Source of the DNA: JADJOY01 sp016713535 [NCBI: Deltaproteobacteria bacterium]
GTDB lineage: Bacteria > JADJOY01
Direction: 5' to 3'
Length of the DNA: 64,000 bases
Assembly: GCA_016713535.1 (NCBI GenBank)
Contig: JADJOY010000004.1
Location: 124,001 to 188,000, forward strand
Of the stretch, positions 42,912 through 51,337 are shown in pieces. How positions within the stretch are numbered: position 1 is the first letter of the stretch; each line of letters starts with the position of its first letter. The notes beneath the pieces are model-generated. The model worked only from the letters and a program-made list of their open reading frames with translations, was not told the origin of the DNA and searched no databases. A program made the position numbers and the translations under genes.

Positions 42912-42959
42912 GCCCCGTCCGGATTCACTCCGGACGGGGCGGGGGCTTGGAAAGCCCCC
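42912..42959 (+). repeat. Two back-to-back perfect hairpins
   Basis: GCCCCGTCCGGA-TTCAC-TCCGGACGGGGC (12-bp stem, 42912-42940) is followed at once by GGGGGCTT-GGA-AAGCCCCC (8-bp stem, 42941-42959). Neither has a T run, so classic termination is doubtful. They join the hairpin-rich block upstream of the aminotransferase. Confidence 0.7.
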
Positions 42960-42964
42960 GCGAC

Positions 42965-43060
42965 CACATCGCGGTACCGCGAAGGCGAGTGGCGAGAGCC
43001 ACTCGCCTTTCGTGTCTCCGGTGGAGCCCACGGGGCTTCGCCCCTGCTTCGTCTTCGGGA
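42965..43060 (+). repeat. Partial third copy of the duplicated noncoding unit
   Basis: CGCGGTACCGCG (palindrome, 42970-42981) leads into the same AGGCGAGTGGC-GAGA-GCCACTCGCCT hairpin and the TTCGTGTCTCCGGTGGAGCCC block found in unit 1, then GGGGC-TTC-GCCCC. The rest of the unit is absent. From 43061 to 43237 nothing further is seen. Confidence 0.7.
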
Positions 43061-43237
43061 GCCGGGATCGCCCTGCGCGCACGACCAAGCGCGCGCGTTC
43101 GCGCCCGAGGGTCCACACACCCGGTGCGGATGCGCTACGGTTGCCCGCTTTCGCGTCGAGCGGGCGCGGGAGCCCGGACGCCGGCGAAGCCGTCGCCGCG
43201 TCCCGGATCGAGTCCGTTCGCCGCCAGGAGCAAGGCC

Positions 43238-44587
43238 GTGCGTAACAACATCGTGCATCCCGGAGCTGGCGAGCTGACCTACGAGATCCGCGCGATCGTG
43301 GAGATCGCCGATCAGCTTCGCGCTCTGGGAGTCGCGACCCGGATGGAGAACATCGGCGACCCCGTGTCGAAGGGGGAGCGCCTGCCGGCGTGGCTCAAGC
43401 AGATCGTCTCGAGCCTCGCCCTCGAGGACTCGAGCTACGCCTATTGCCCGTCCAAGGGCGTCCTCGAGACCCGCGAGTTCCTGGCCGAGCGCGTGAACGC
43501 GCGCGGCGGGATCCGGATCGGCCCCGACGACATCCTCTTCTTCAACGGTCTCGGCGACGCGATCCAGAAGGTCTACGGCCTGCTGCGCCGCGAGTCCCGG
43601 GTGATCGGCCCGTCGCCCACCTACTCGACCCATTCCTCCGGCGAGGCCGCCCACGCCGGTCAGCACCCGGTCTGCTACCGCCTCGATCCCGAGCGCAACT
43701 GGTACCCGGACCTCGCGGACCTCCGGCTCTCGGTCAAGTACAACCCGGCGATCTCCGGCATCCTCATCATCAACCCCGACAACCCGACCGGCGCCGTGTA
43801 CCCGGAGCACGTGCTGCGCGAGATGGTCGACATCGCGCGCGAGTTCGACCTCTTCATCGTCGCCGACGAGATCTACGCGAACCTGGTGTTCGACGGGCAG
43901 CGCACCAAGCAGCTCTCGGACGTGATCGGCGACGTGCCGGCGCTCTCCATGAAGGGCATCTCGAAGGAGGTGCCGTGGCCCGGCTCGCGGTGCGGCTGGA
44001 TCGAGGTCTACAACGCCGACAAGGACGCGACCTTCGCGCGCTACGTGCGCAGCCTCGCCGATTCCAAGATGGTCGAGGTGTGCTCGACCACGCTGCCGCA
44101 GAAGGCGATCCCGCAGCTCCTCGAGCACCCCGAGTACCAGGGCTATCTCGACCAGCGGCGCCGCCGCTACGCGCGCCACGCCGACATCGCCTACCAGCTC
44201 CTCGGCGCGGTGCCGGGCCTGCGCGTGAACCGCACCAACGGTGCCTTCTACATGAGCGTCGTGTTCGAGGAGGGCGTGCTCGACGCGACCCAGAGCCTCC
44301 CGATCGCGAACGCCGAGGTCCGCGGATTGGTCGAGCGCATCACCTCCGCCGACGGCGTGGCGCTCGACAAGCGGTTCGTCTATTACCTGCTCGCCTCGAC
44401 CGGGATCTGTGTGGTGCCGCTCTCGTCGTTCTGGACGCCGCTCATGGGCTTCCGGCTCACCCTGCTCGAGCAGGACGAGGCGGTCTTCACCGAGACCATC
44501 CGCACCATCGGCGCGAGCGTCACGGCCTACCTGCGCTCGAGCGCCTCGCCCGCACGCCGCGCGCCGACGACGCGCCCGGCCGCCTGA
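43238..44587 (+). CDS. Class I/II PLP-dependent aminotransferase
   Basis: This 449-residue enzyme starts at the GTG at 43238, with AGGAG eight bases before. The fold-type I signatures are the NPDNPTGAVY loop, VADEIYANLVFDG (PLP-binding Asp/Tyr) and the Schiff-base lysine in GISKEVPWPGSRCGW (about K243). It is close in architecture to the alanine/aspartate-type aminotransferases that work on amino and 2-oxo acids in the cytosol; the substrate is unassigned. It stands alone after the hairpin-rich block and before the exported-protein operon. Confidence 0.9.
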   Translation: MRNNIVHPGAGELTYEIRAIVEIADQLRALGVATRMENIGDPVSKGERLPAWLKQIVSSLALEDSSYAYCPSKGVLETREFLAERVNARGGIRIGPDDILFFNGLGDAIQKVYGLLRRESRVIGPSPTYSTHSSGEAAHAGQHPVCYRLDPERNWYPDLADLRLSVKYNPAISGILIINPDNPTGAVYPEHVLREMVDIAREFDLFIVADEIYANLVFDGQRTKQLSDVIGDVPALSMKGISKEVPWPGSRCGWIEVYNADKDATFARYVRSLADSKMVEVCSTTLPQKAIPQLLEHPEYQGYLDQRRRRYARHADIAYQLLGAVPGLRVNRTNGAFYMSVVFEEGVLDATQSLPIANAEVRGLVERITSADGVALDKRFVYYLLASTGICVVPLSSFWTPLMGFRLTLLEQDEAVFTETIRTIGASVTAYLRSSASPARRAPTTRPAA

Positions 44588-44910
44588 GCAAGGCACCCGA
44601 GCCACGCGCTCCCGGGCGGCGTCGCAGCGCCGGGTGCGCGTGCGTCAGCGCGCCGAGCCTCCCGAGGAGGCCGCGCACGCGGTCGAGATCAGGTACGGTC
44701 CCGACCTGGAACCCCGGGTGGGGTCGATCGTCCCTCTCGCGTGCGTCGCCCTGGACGGGGTTCGCTTGCCCGAGCCGACGGAAGGTCGGTACCAGCGTCT
44801 CGACCCGTGGAGCCCTCGTGCGAAATCTCGGCGTCCCCGGTCGGCGTGGTGACGTGTGGCGGCGGTCTCACGCCGACCCCTCCCCGGCGCGCGCTCCCGA
44901 TTCGCTGCCC
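44588..44910. other. Intergenic region before the exported-protein operon
   Basis: No gene, RNA gene or repeat was seen in these 323 bases. The operon promoter should lie here. Confidence 0.4.
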
Positions 44911-46743
44911 ATGGAAAGGAAGGCGCCCTTGGCTCGGTTCGGACGCGGCGTTTGCTTGGTCGTCGCGATGGCGCTGATGGCGGAGCCCTTCGCCGCCTCA
45001 CCCGCATGGGCGCAGACCGACGAGCCGAGTGGCGACAAGCCGCGCATCTCGGTGCGAGTGATCCCGGCGCGAGCGACTCCGGGTGACGCGGTGACCATCG
45101 ACGGGATCGTCCCTCTCGACGCTCGCCCCGACGGCAAGCAGGCGCTGGACCTCATCGTGACCAAGCCGGACGGCCGTGCGGTCGCGCTCGCCATCGTGCC
45201 GGCACCCAACGGCGACTACGCCGCGTCCTTCGCCGACACCGCGCTGGCCGGCGACTACACCGTCGGCGCCAGGTCGCCGGGCGGCTCGGTGACCGGCAGC
45301 GGCCGCTTCGAGATCGCGGTGATGGAGCCTCTCGACGAGATCGAGGAGGCCGAGAAGGAGCTCGGCGAGATCGCCGCGGTCATCGAGAAGATCTCCGCCG
45401 ACGTGACCACCGAGATCGAGCAGCTCCCCGACACCACAGCGCGCGACGCGGTGAAGGCGAAGTGGGCCGAGACGCGGCCCAGGCTCGAGCGCGCGGTGCG
45501 TGACCTGGGTGACCTGGACGATGTCATGACCCCGCTCGAAGACGCGGCGGCGAGCGCGCGGACCGCACCCGCCCTCAAGCCCTTCGCGGTGGTCCTCCGC
45601 GACTGGGTGCCGAGCGCGCGCGCCGAGCGGATACGGATCTTCCAGCAGCTCGAGGCGAGCAAGAAGGCCAACGTCCGGTGCGAAGCCGCCGAGCACATCA
45701 TCGAAGGCCTCAACTTCGCGGCGGCGCTCGCCAACCTCATGGGCGGGCCGCTCAACGCGATCAAGTCGGTGGTGGTGGACTTCGTCGCCAGCCAGGGTGG
45801 TGCGCTGGCCGCCAAGCTCTCCGAGAGGTTCAAGTTCCCGGCGACGGAAGCGACCAAGATCGCCAGCGCCACGGCCGAAGCCCAGGCCAAGGGGCTCTTC
45901 CAGGGCGACCGGATGGCGGTCGCGCTGACCGCCAAGAAGGCGCTCGCCGACGGCGCCTTCAGCATGGCGTTCGACTTCGCGAGCTTCGTCGCCCAGCAGT
46001 GGTTCGATCAGTACTGCGAGCGCCTGGCCGGGAAGTTCACCGGCGCGATGCACGCCGAGTTCTTCACCACCGAGCACGACCTGTGGTGGAAGTACGACAT
46101 CGAGTTCGATGGGCGTCTCGAGCTGCGCTACGCCAAATCCGATGGCGACGCCGGACCCACGACCAAGGTGAACGGCGAGTTCATCGGCCAGGCGATCCAC
46201 TTCCGCATGGAAGAGGATGCCGCGCGCTTGGCGGCCGCCGGCCTCACCGCGGGGTCGGTGTTGTTCAAGCGCAGCGTGCTGCCGCAGCCGGAGATCCTCA
46301 ACCTGCTGACGCTCACCCCCACGATGCCGAACGGGAGGCCGGTCGAGCCCAAGCCCATCGAGGTCGAGGGCAAGGTGGCCGCGACGCTGGTCAAGCCCTA
46401 CACGTTCTACGTGCCGGTCGAGGGGGAGATCGTGAACGGTTCGCTCACCCTCCGCCGCAAGCCCGCCACCATCGACTACGAGGCGGCCTCGCGGACCGTG
46501 TACGTGGTGTTCTCGCCCCTGACCCCCATCGTCCCGCTCCCGACCGCCTTCGAGCTGCCGTTCAAGAACGGCGAGTTCTTCCTGACCCGCGCGATGGGCG
46601 ACGGCGCGCTCGAGCTGGAGGTGAAGAAGACCCCGAAGGCGCTGGTGGTGGACAAGGCGATCAAGCGCGAGAAGGGCAACGGTCGCGCCAACGGCACCTA
46701 CAAGCTCAACCTCAAGCTCTGCAACCCGGAGGGCAAGTGCTGA
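44911..46743 (+). CDS. Exported protein of unknown function with Ig-like domain
   Basis: No named family is recognised for this 610-residue product. A signal peptide covers residues 1-36 (FGRGVCLVVAMALM...PAWAQ). Residues about 45-135 form an Ig-like strand domain (VRVIPARATPGDAVTIDG...). Residues 140-260 are charged and helical (EEAEKELGEIAAVIEKI), probably coiled coil. The rest mixes an Ala-rich amphipathic stretch with a beta-rich C-terminus. The ATG at 44911 is used, but GGAAAGGAAGG just inside it sits well for a TTG start at 44929, which would still keep the signal peptide. It is first in an operon with three other exported proteins; the next start overlaps its stop. Confidence 0.75.
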   Translation: MERKAPLARFGRGVCLVVAMALMAEPFAASPAWAQTDEPSGDKPRISVRVIPARATPGDAVTIDGIVPLDARPDGKQALDLIVTKPDGRAVALAIVPAPNGDYAASFADTALAGDYTVGARSPGGSVTGSGRFEIAVMEPLDEIEEAEKELGEIAAVIEKISADVTTEIEQLPDTTARDAVKAKWAETRPRLERAVRDLGDLDDVMTPLEDAAASARTAPALKPFAVVLRDWVPSARAERIRIFQQLEASKKANVRCEAAEHIIEGLNFAAALANLMGGPLNAIKSVVVDFVASQGGALAAKLSERFKFPATEATKIASATAEAQAKGLFQGDRMAVALTAKKALADGAFSMAFDFASFVAQQWFDQYCERLAGKFTGAMHAEFFTTEHDLWWKYDIEFDGRLELRYAKSDGDAGPTTKVNGEFIGQAIHFRMEEDAARLAAAGLTAGSVLFKRSVLPQPEILNLLTLTPTMPNGRPVEPKPIEVEGKVAATLVKPYTFYVPVEGEIVNGSLTLRRKPATIDYEAASRTVYVVFSPLTPIVPLPTAFELPFKNGEFFLTRAMGDGALELEVKKTPKALVVDKAIKREKGNGRANGTYKLNLKLCNPEGKC

Positions 46744-47474
46744 AGACGTTCATGCGAGCCGTCGCGCTGGTCTCGTCGATCCTGGGTGGTGGCGCCGCCC
46801 ACGCGCAGGCTCGGTCCGCCGCCGCGATCCTCGAGGAGAGCCGCGCGGCCTACGCGGCCCTGGCCTCGTACGCCGATCGCGGCGAGGTGCGGATCGAGAC
46901 CGGTTCGGCCGGCGTACCGGTCTGGGAGGAGAAGCACCGCTTCACGACCGCGTTCCGCACCCCGCGCAACTTCCAGTTCGACTTCCACAAGGCGAACGGC
47001 GAGCGGCTGGTGGTGTGGTGTGACGGTGGCGACTTCCAGAGCTGGTGGTCGGCGACTCACGTCCACGAGACCTATCCGAAGGGGAAGGGCCATCAGGCGT
47101 TCGCGATGTCGAGCTACCCCACCCGGGGAGCCTCGCTGCAGCTCTCGCCGCTGCTCTTCTCGCAGGCGGGGCTCCAGGGACCGCTCACGGCGCTGGCGGA
47201 GCCGCGTCTCGAGGGGACCGAGACGCTCGGCGGGCGACGGGTCCTCAAGCTCGTCGGCGACGTCGGCCTCGGCTACGCGAAGACCGGCGCGGTGACCAGC
47301 GTTCGCAAGACCACGGTGTGGATCGATGCCGAGACCCATCTGGTCCGCCAGGTGCTCGAGGACACTCCCACCAACGCGGCCGCGGGCACCGTCGATCGCA
47401 TCACCACGAGCTTCGAGCCGAAGGCCAACCCGCCGCTCGACGACGGCGCCTTTCGGTTCGACGTTCCGCGCTGA
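46737..47474 (+). CDS. Exported LolA/DUF2092-like protein
   Basis: This 245-residue exported protein (signal peptide VALVSSILGGGAAHAQA) has a half-barrel beta fold of the LolA/LolB/DUF2092 kind: ILEESRAAYAALASYADRG, FRTPRNFQFDF, WIDAETHLVRQV and the final FDVPR. Such proteins bind lipids or lipoproteins in the periplasm; which partner is unknown. The GTG at 46737 lies just after GGAGGG and overlaps the previous stop by seven bases, so coupling is likely. An internal ATG at 46752 is an alternative. Confidence 0.75.
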   Translation: MLKTFMRAVALVSSILGGGAAHAQARSAAAILEESRAAYAALASYADRGEVRIETGSAGVPVWEEKHRFTTAFRTPRNFQFDFHKANGERLVVWCDGGDFQSWWSATHVHETYPKGKGHQAFAMSSYPTRGASLQLSPLLFSQAGLQGPLTALAEPRLEGTETLGGRRVLKLVGDVGLGYAKTGAVTSVRKTTVWIDAETHLVRQVLEDTPTNAAAGTVDRITTSFEPKANPPLDDGAFRFDVPR

Positions 47475-47564
47475 CGGGTGCGCCGCGATCTCGATCACCT
47501 CCGGCGCGCGGATTCGCGCGCGGCCAAGTCGTTTCGGCCTCTCCACCAGCAAAGGGATTCCCGA

Positions 47565-48008
47565 ATGTCGAGCCAGGTCGTCCGATCCATCGCAGTCCTC
47601 GGTATCTTCGCGCTCCTCGATGTCTCCCGCGTCGCCCACGCCGCCGAGGTACCGAGCCACAAGGCGGGCCTCTGGGAGACCACCATGACCCTGAACGGCG
47701 GTGCGCCCACCGTGAAGAAGCTGTGCTTCGCGCCGGAATGGGAGAAGAAGATGCTGGAGCTCACGGTGAAGAGCTGTGCGAAGTACGAGGTCAAGAAGGA
47801 GGGCTCGAGCTGGGTCGTCGAGTCCGAGTGCGACCTCGGCGGTCAGCGCTACACCGGCAAGACGGTCTCGTCGGGCGACTTCACCTCGACCGTGCAGTCC
47901 GAGAGCACCTCGACGTCCAAGGACGGCGCCAAGACCACCATGAAGACGGACGCCAAGTGGGTCGGCGTGTGTGGGCCGAACGACAAGCCCGGATCGATCG
48001 TCCGGTGA
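47565..48008 (+). CDS. Exported DUF3617-family protein
   Basis: This 147-residue protein has a signal peptide (SIAVLGIFALLDVSRVAHAA) and a DUF3617-type core: KAGLWETTMTLNGG, a conserved cysteine set (LCFAPEW, KSCAKYEV, SECDLGG) and a TSTVQSEST strand. The family is periplasmic and of unknown function. The ATG at 47565 follows AAAGGGA. The stop overlaps the next gene's GTG start (GTGA). Confidence 0.8.
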   Translation: MSSQVVRSIAVLGIFALLDVSRVAHAAEVPSHKAGLWETTMTLNGGAPTVKKLCFAPEWEKKMLELTVKSCAKYEVKKEGSSWVVESECDLGGQRYTGKTVSSGDFTSTVQSESTSTSKDGAKTTMKTDAKWVGVCGPNDKPGSIVR

Positions 48009-49315
48009 GGATCTCGCCGGCGATCGGAGTCACGCTGCTCGTCGCACTACCGCTCGGTGCCGGCGCGGCGGCCGGGGTCGCGCCCTCGTCGAGCGGCATC
48101 CCCTACTGCCCGAGCCTCACCATCGTCACCGCGGTGAACCAGCAGCAGGGCGACTACGAGTCGATCAAGCGCCTCGTGAAGGTGGACGAGCTCGGCACGG
48201 TCGTTCACTACTCGGCCGAGCAGTGGATCCCGAAGGGGCCTGACGGGCGTCAGCTCAAGACCACGCAGGTGCTCCATCGGGTGCGCAAGGCCGACGAGCA
48301 AGCCGCCACCAACTACCTGGTCGAGTGGGTCCAGAAGCTCCCCTACGAGGTGCCGAGCACGACCTCGCTCGGCACCTCGCGCGCGGTGCTGCAGAAGCTC
48401 AAGGCCGGCGCGGAGGTGGAGCTCTCGATCATCCAGGATCTCCTGCCGGAGCCGTCTCTCGACTCGTCGTCGCTGGACTACGTCCTGAACGGCCGCTGGC
48501 CGTACAAGATCAAACGCGACCCCGAGCCCGCGTTCGTCGAGGTGCTGGTGAACGGCACGCCCACCAAGCTGCCGGCGATCCGCGCCACCGGGAACCTGTG
48601 GGACGACAAGGTCGAGTTCTACTTCCTCGACGACCTCGACAACCCGATGGCCCTCCACTTCCGGCTCGGGGTCGACAAGTACAAGGAGATCAATCGGCTC
48701 GCGAGGGAGGATCACGGCGAGAACGCCTACCCGAGTGACGACGGGTCGCGGCTGCGCGTGGTCCGGATCTCCCACGACTGCCGGGTCGGGACGGACGGCG
48801 AGCCGAAGGTCGCGAGCGCACCGCTGCCGACCGAAGGGCTCCCCATGCCGACCAAGGCGCTCCCCATGCCGACCGAAGCGCTCCCCATGCCCACGGGCGG
48901 CCTCGACGGCGAGAGCGGCAACGGCGCCCCGTCCGAGGCGCTTGTCCAGATGCTCGAGCGCGGACTCGACCAGCAGGGCGAGTCGATCGACGTCTACGAC
49001 ATCTTCTTCACCTTCGACAGCGCCACGATCCGCGTCGACTCCGAGCCCACGCTTGCGGCGATCACCGCGCTCTTGCAGCGCCACCCCGACTGGAAGCTCG
49101 CGCTCGGCGGCCACACCGACTCGATCGCCGACGACGCCTACAACCTCACGCTCTCGAAGCGGCGCGCGGAGGCCGTCCAGGCGGCGCTCGCCACGCGAGG
49201 GATCGCCGCCGCACGCCTGCTACCGCAGGGCTTCGGCGAGTCGCGCCCGAGGGGACCGAACGACACCCTCGAGGGCCGCGCACGAAACCGCCGCGTCGAG
49301 CTGGTACGGCAGTGA
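48005..49315 (+). CDS. OmpA-family outer-membrane/peptidoglycan-binding protein
   Basis: This 436-residue protein has a signal peptide (IGVTLLVALPLGAGAAAG), a 260-residue N-terminal region of unknown fold (IVTAVNQQQGDYESIKRL), a Pro linker with three LPMPT repeats (about residues 279-299), and a C-terminal OmpA domain (about 320-436). The OmpA peptidoglycan-binding residues are visible in FTFDSATIR, GGHTDSIADDAYN and LSKRRAEAV. It anchors to peptidoglycan in the periplasm. The GTG start at 48005 overlaps the upstream stop, making it the last gene of the four-gene exported operon. No terminator was found after it. Confidence 0.88.
   Translation: MRISPAIGVTLLVALPLGAGAAAGVAPSSSGIPYCPSLTIVTAVNQQQGDYESIKRLVKVDELGTVVHYSAEQWIPKGPDGRQLKTTQVLHRVRKADEQAATNYLVEWVQKLPYEVPSTTSLGTSRAVLQKLKAGAEVELSIIQDLLPEPSLDSSSLDYVLNGRWPYKIKRDPEPAFVEVLVNGTPTKLPAIRATGNLWDDKVEFYFLDDLDNPMALHFRLGVDKYKEINRLAREDHGENAYPSDDGSRLRVVRISHDCRVGTDGEPKVASAPLPTEGLPMPTKALPMPTEALPMPTGGLDGESGNGAPSEALVQMLERGLDQQGESIDVYDIFFTFDSATIRVDSEPTLAAITALLQRHPDWKLALGGHTDSIADDAYNLTLSKRRAEAVQAALATRGIAAARLLPQGFGESRPRGPNDTLEGRARNRRVELVRQ
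48839..48901 (+). repeat. Three tandem 21-bp units in the OmpA linker
   Basis: Three consecutive in-frame units begin CTCCCCATGCC and encode LPMPTKA, LPMPTEA and LPMPTGG. Copy number can change without altering the frame, so linker length could vary between strains. Confidence 0.75.
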
Positions 49316-49368
49316 CGGCTGCGTTTGCGGCGCGAACCCGCTGCAACCGCTCACCGAGCACTCGAACC

Positions 49369-49443
49369 TGGTGACCCCGCCGGGAGTTGAACCCGGGCTT
49401 CCGGCTTGAAAGGCCAGCGTCCTAACCGTTGGACTACGGGGCC
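49369..49443 (-). tRNA. tRNA-Glu (anticodon TTC)
   Basis: The minus strand gives a full cloverleaf: acceptor GGCCCCG with CGGGGTC, D-arm GTCCAACGGTTAGGAC, anticodon loop CTTTCAA (TTC) on a five-pair stem, T-arm CCGGGTTCAACTCCCGG, and an encoded 3' CCA (49371-49369). It reads GAA/GAG codons. Confidence 0.95.
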
Positions 49444-49617
49444 GAGCGGGCGACACCGCCAGGCACAGGCGGTGACGTCGAGCGCGAGAGACTAGCCCGT
49501 TCGGCTGGCGCGTGGCGAGGGATCGCGCGCGCCCGACGGAAGTAGAGCGCCGCCCGTGAGCAACGCCCCCGACACCCTCGCAGCCGAGCGCGCCGCGGGC
49601 CGCGTGCCGGTTCTCCC

Positions 49618-50935
49618 TCAGGCGGTCGACTCCATCACGTCCTGGATCGCAGTGCCGTCGTGGTGCGCGGCTTCGAGGCGCGCGGCGTCGCGGTCGGCGC
49701 GGCGCGTGCCCAGCGTGATCCCGTGGCCGCGGAACACGTCGCGCATCACCGTGAAGTTGTCCTCGATCGCCTTGTGCACGGCGCTGAAGCCGTGCTCGGC
49801 CGACTGGTGTCGCGACCAGGCGTTGACGGGGTTGATGAGGAAGAAGAGGTAGTCGTCCTCGGCGGGTTCGATGAACACCATGTCGGCGTGCACACCCTCG
49901 TCGTTGAAGAAGGCCCTCCTTGGCGAGGTCGAGGCGTGTGCCGAGCATGATGCGGAAGTACTGGCTGATGAGCGCGTACGCGCCGTGCTCGTAGAGCGAG
50001 CGCTCGAGGTTCGAGTACTGGATCTGGCGGAACGGGTTGTAACAAACGATCAGATCGGCGCCCTTCTGGAGCGCGGTCTTCACGTTCGCGGTGCGCACGA
50101 TGCCGCCGTCGGCGAGGTCGAGGTGGCGCCGCTCGCCAGCCTCGCCGAAGCGCGGGTTCTGCACGCGCACGGTCTTGAACCAGCCGGGCAGCCCGCACGA
50201 CGCCACCACCGCCTGGGTGATGGGCACGTCGCGATAGTGCTCGTCGTGGCCGAACACGATCTTGCGGCCGGTGTTCACGTCCACCGCGGTCAGGTAGAGC
50301 TCCTTGCCGGTCTTCTTGTGGGCGCGCACGAAGTTGTTGGGCATCCCGGCCTTGCGTAGGTTCTTGCGCAGGAAGCGCTCGAGGCTCGCGGTGGAGAAGA
50401 AGCCGGTGGGCACGAGCCGGGTGAGCACCGTGGTGGCCTTCACCAGCGTCTCGGGCAGCGTGTAGGGCGCGCCGGTGCGGGGGTTCTCGAGCCCGCGCAG
50501 CCAGTTCGCGCATACCTCGACCTCCTTCCGCACGAACATGTCGAGCCGGTCGATGAACTCGGTGGTGTTCGGCCACATGAAGTGGAGCGGCGTGAAGTTC
50601 ACGTACTTGGAGCTGGTGCCGTCGATGATCTGGAACAGGTCGTTGGGGCTGATGCCCGCCGAGAGCGCCGAGGCGAACACGGCGCCGGCCGATAGGCCGA
50701 CGAAGGTGTCGAAGTCGGAGACGCCGAAGGGGCGGGAGACGCGGCCGTCGGAGCGCGAGATCAGGAAGTCGTCGAGAGCGCGCAGGCCGCCGAGCTTGTA
50801 GCCGCCGCCGCTGATCGCGCCGCCGGCGAGAACGAGGGCGACCTTGCTGGGGCGGTTGCGCCGCTCGGCGGGATCCATCTTGCGGATGATCGTGATGCCA
50901 CGATTCTCGATCCACTGCTTCTGGAAACCGCCCAT
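49618..50935 (-). pseudogene. Patatin-like phospholipase, frameshifted
   Basis: The ATG at 50935 (MGGFQKQW) opens a patatin domain: the oxyanion loop GGAISGGGYKLGG, nucleophile GLSAGA, and catalytic Asp in DLADGG. The frame breaks at the GGG run (plus 49914-49916). With one G fewer, LAKEA-FFNDEGVHADMVFIEP continues to a stop at 49618 and gives about 438 residues. Without the correction the protein runs into unrelated sequence. Family members hydrolyse acyl lipids and can be secreted or cytosolic; no signal peptide is seen here. It is transcribed toward the tRNA. Confidence 0.85.
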
Positions 50936-51337
50936 GTGGACACCCCTTTCTCGACCGATGGCGGATCTTAGACGCACTGCGCCATCGACACAACGAACCA
51001 CCTCAGCGGCGAGATGCAGCAATTCGGGGGCCATCGCACGCCCGCCGCAGAGGTCCGGCGCGGCGCCGGGAGGCCGCGCCGCGGACACGCCCCGGGCCGG
51101 ACCTCACGTGGAATCGTCCCATCGCCGGGAGGCGATCCAGGACGTAATGATCTCAGATGGTTAGCGCGAGTGGTACGGCGGGTGCCGAGCCGGGAGGCTG
51201 CGCCCGGTGCCACTCACCTGGGCGAGGCTCGTGGCGCGGCACCGAAACGGGTGCGTTTGGCACCGCGGCTGGGTGCAAGCGGTCAGCCCAGCGCGGGACG
51301 ACCGAAAAACGTCGTTTGGCGAGTCGTCACGATGCCG
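50936..51337. other. Intergenic region between patatin and hemG
   Basis: About 400 bases carry no supportable gene. Both neighbours are on the minus strand, so the patatin promoter and the hemG transcript end should be here. No terminator hairpin with a T run was found. Confidence 0.4.

Noticed and set aside
42027-43060. CRISPR array
   Set aside because: The repeated units are hundreds of bases long with internal hairpins, only two to three copies, and no regular spacers or cas genes.
42857-44605. 582-codon minus-strand frame opposite the aminotransferase
   Set aside because: No recognisable domain; the plus strand has a full PLP-enzyme signature.
48839-48901. Minisatellite of regulatory type
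   Set aside because: The 21-bp units are in frame inside the OmpA gene and only affect a protein linker.
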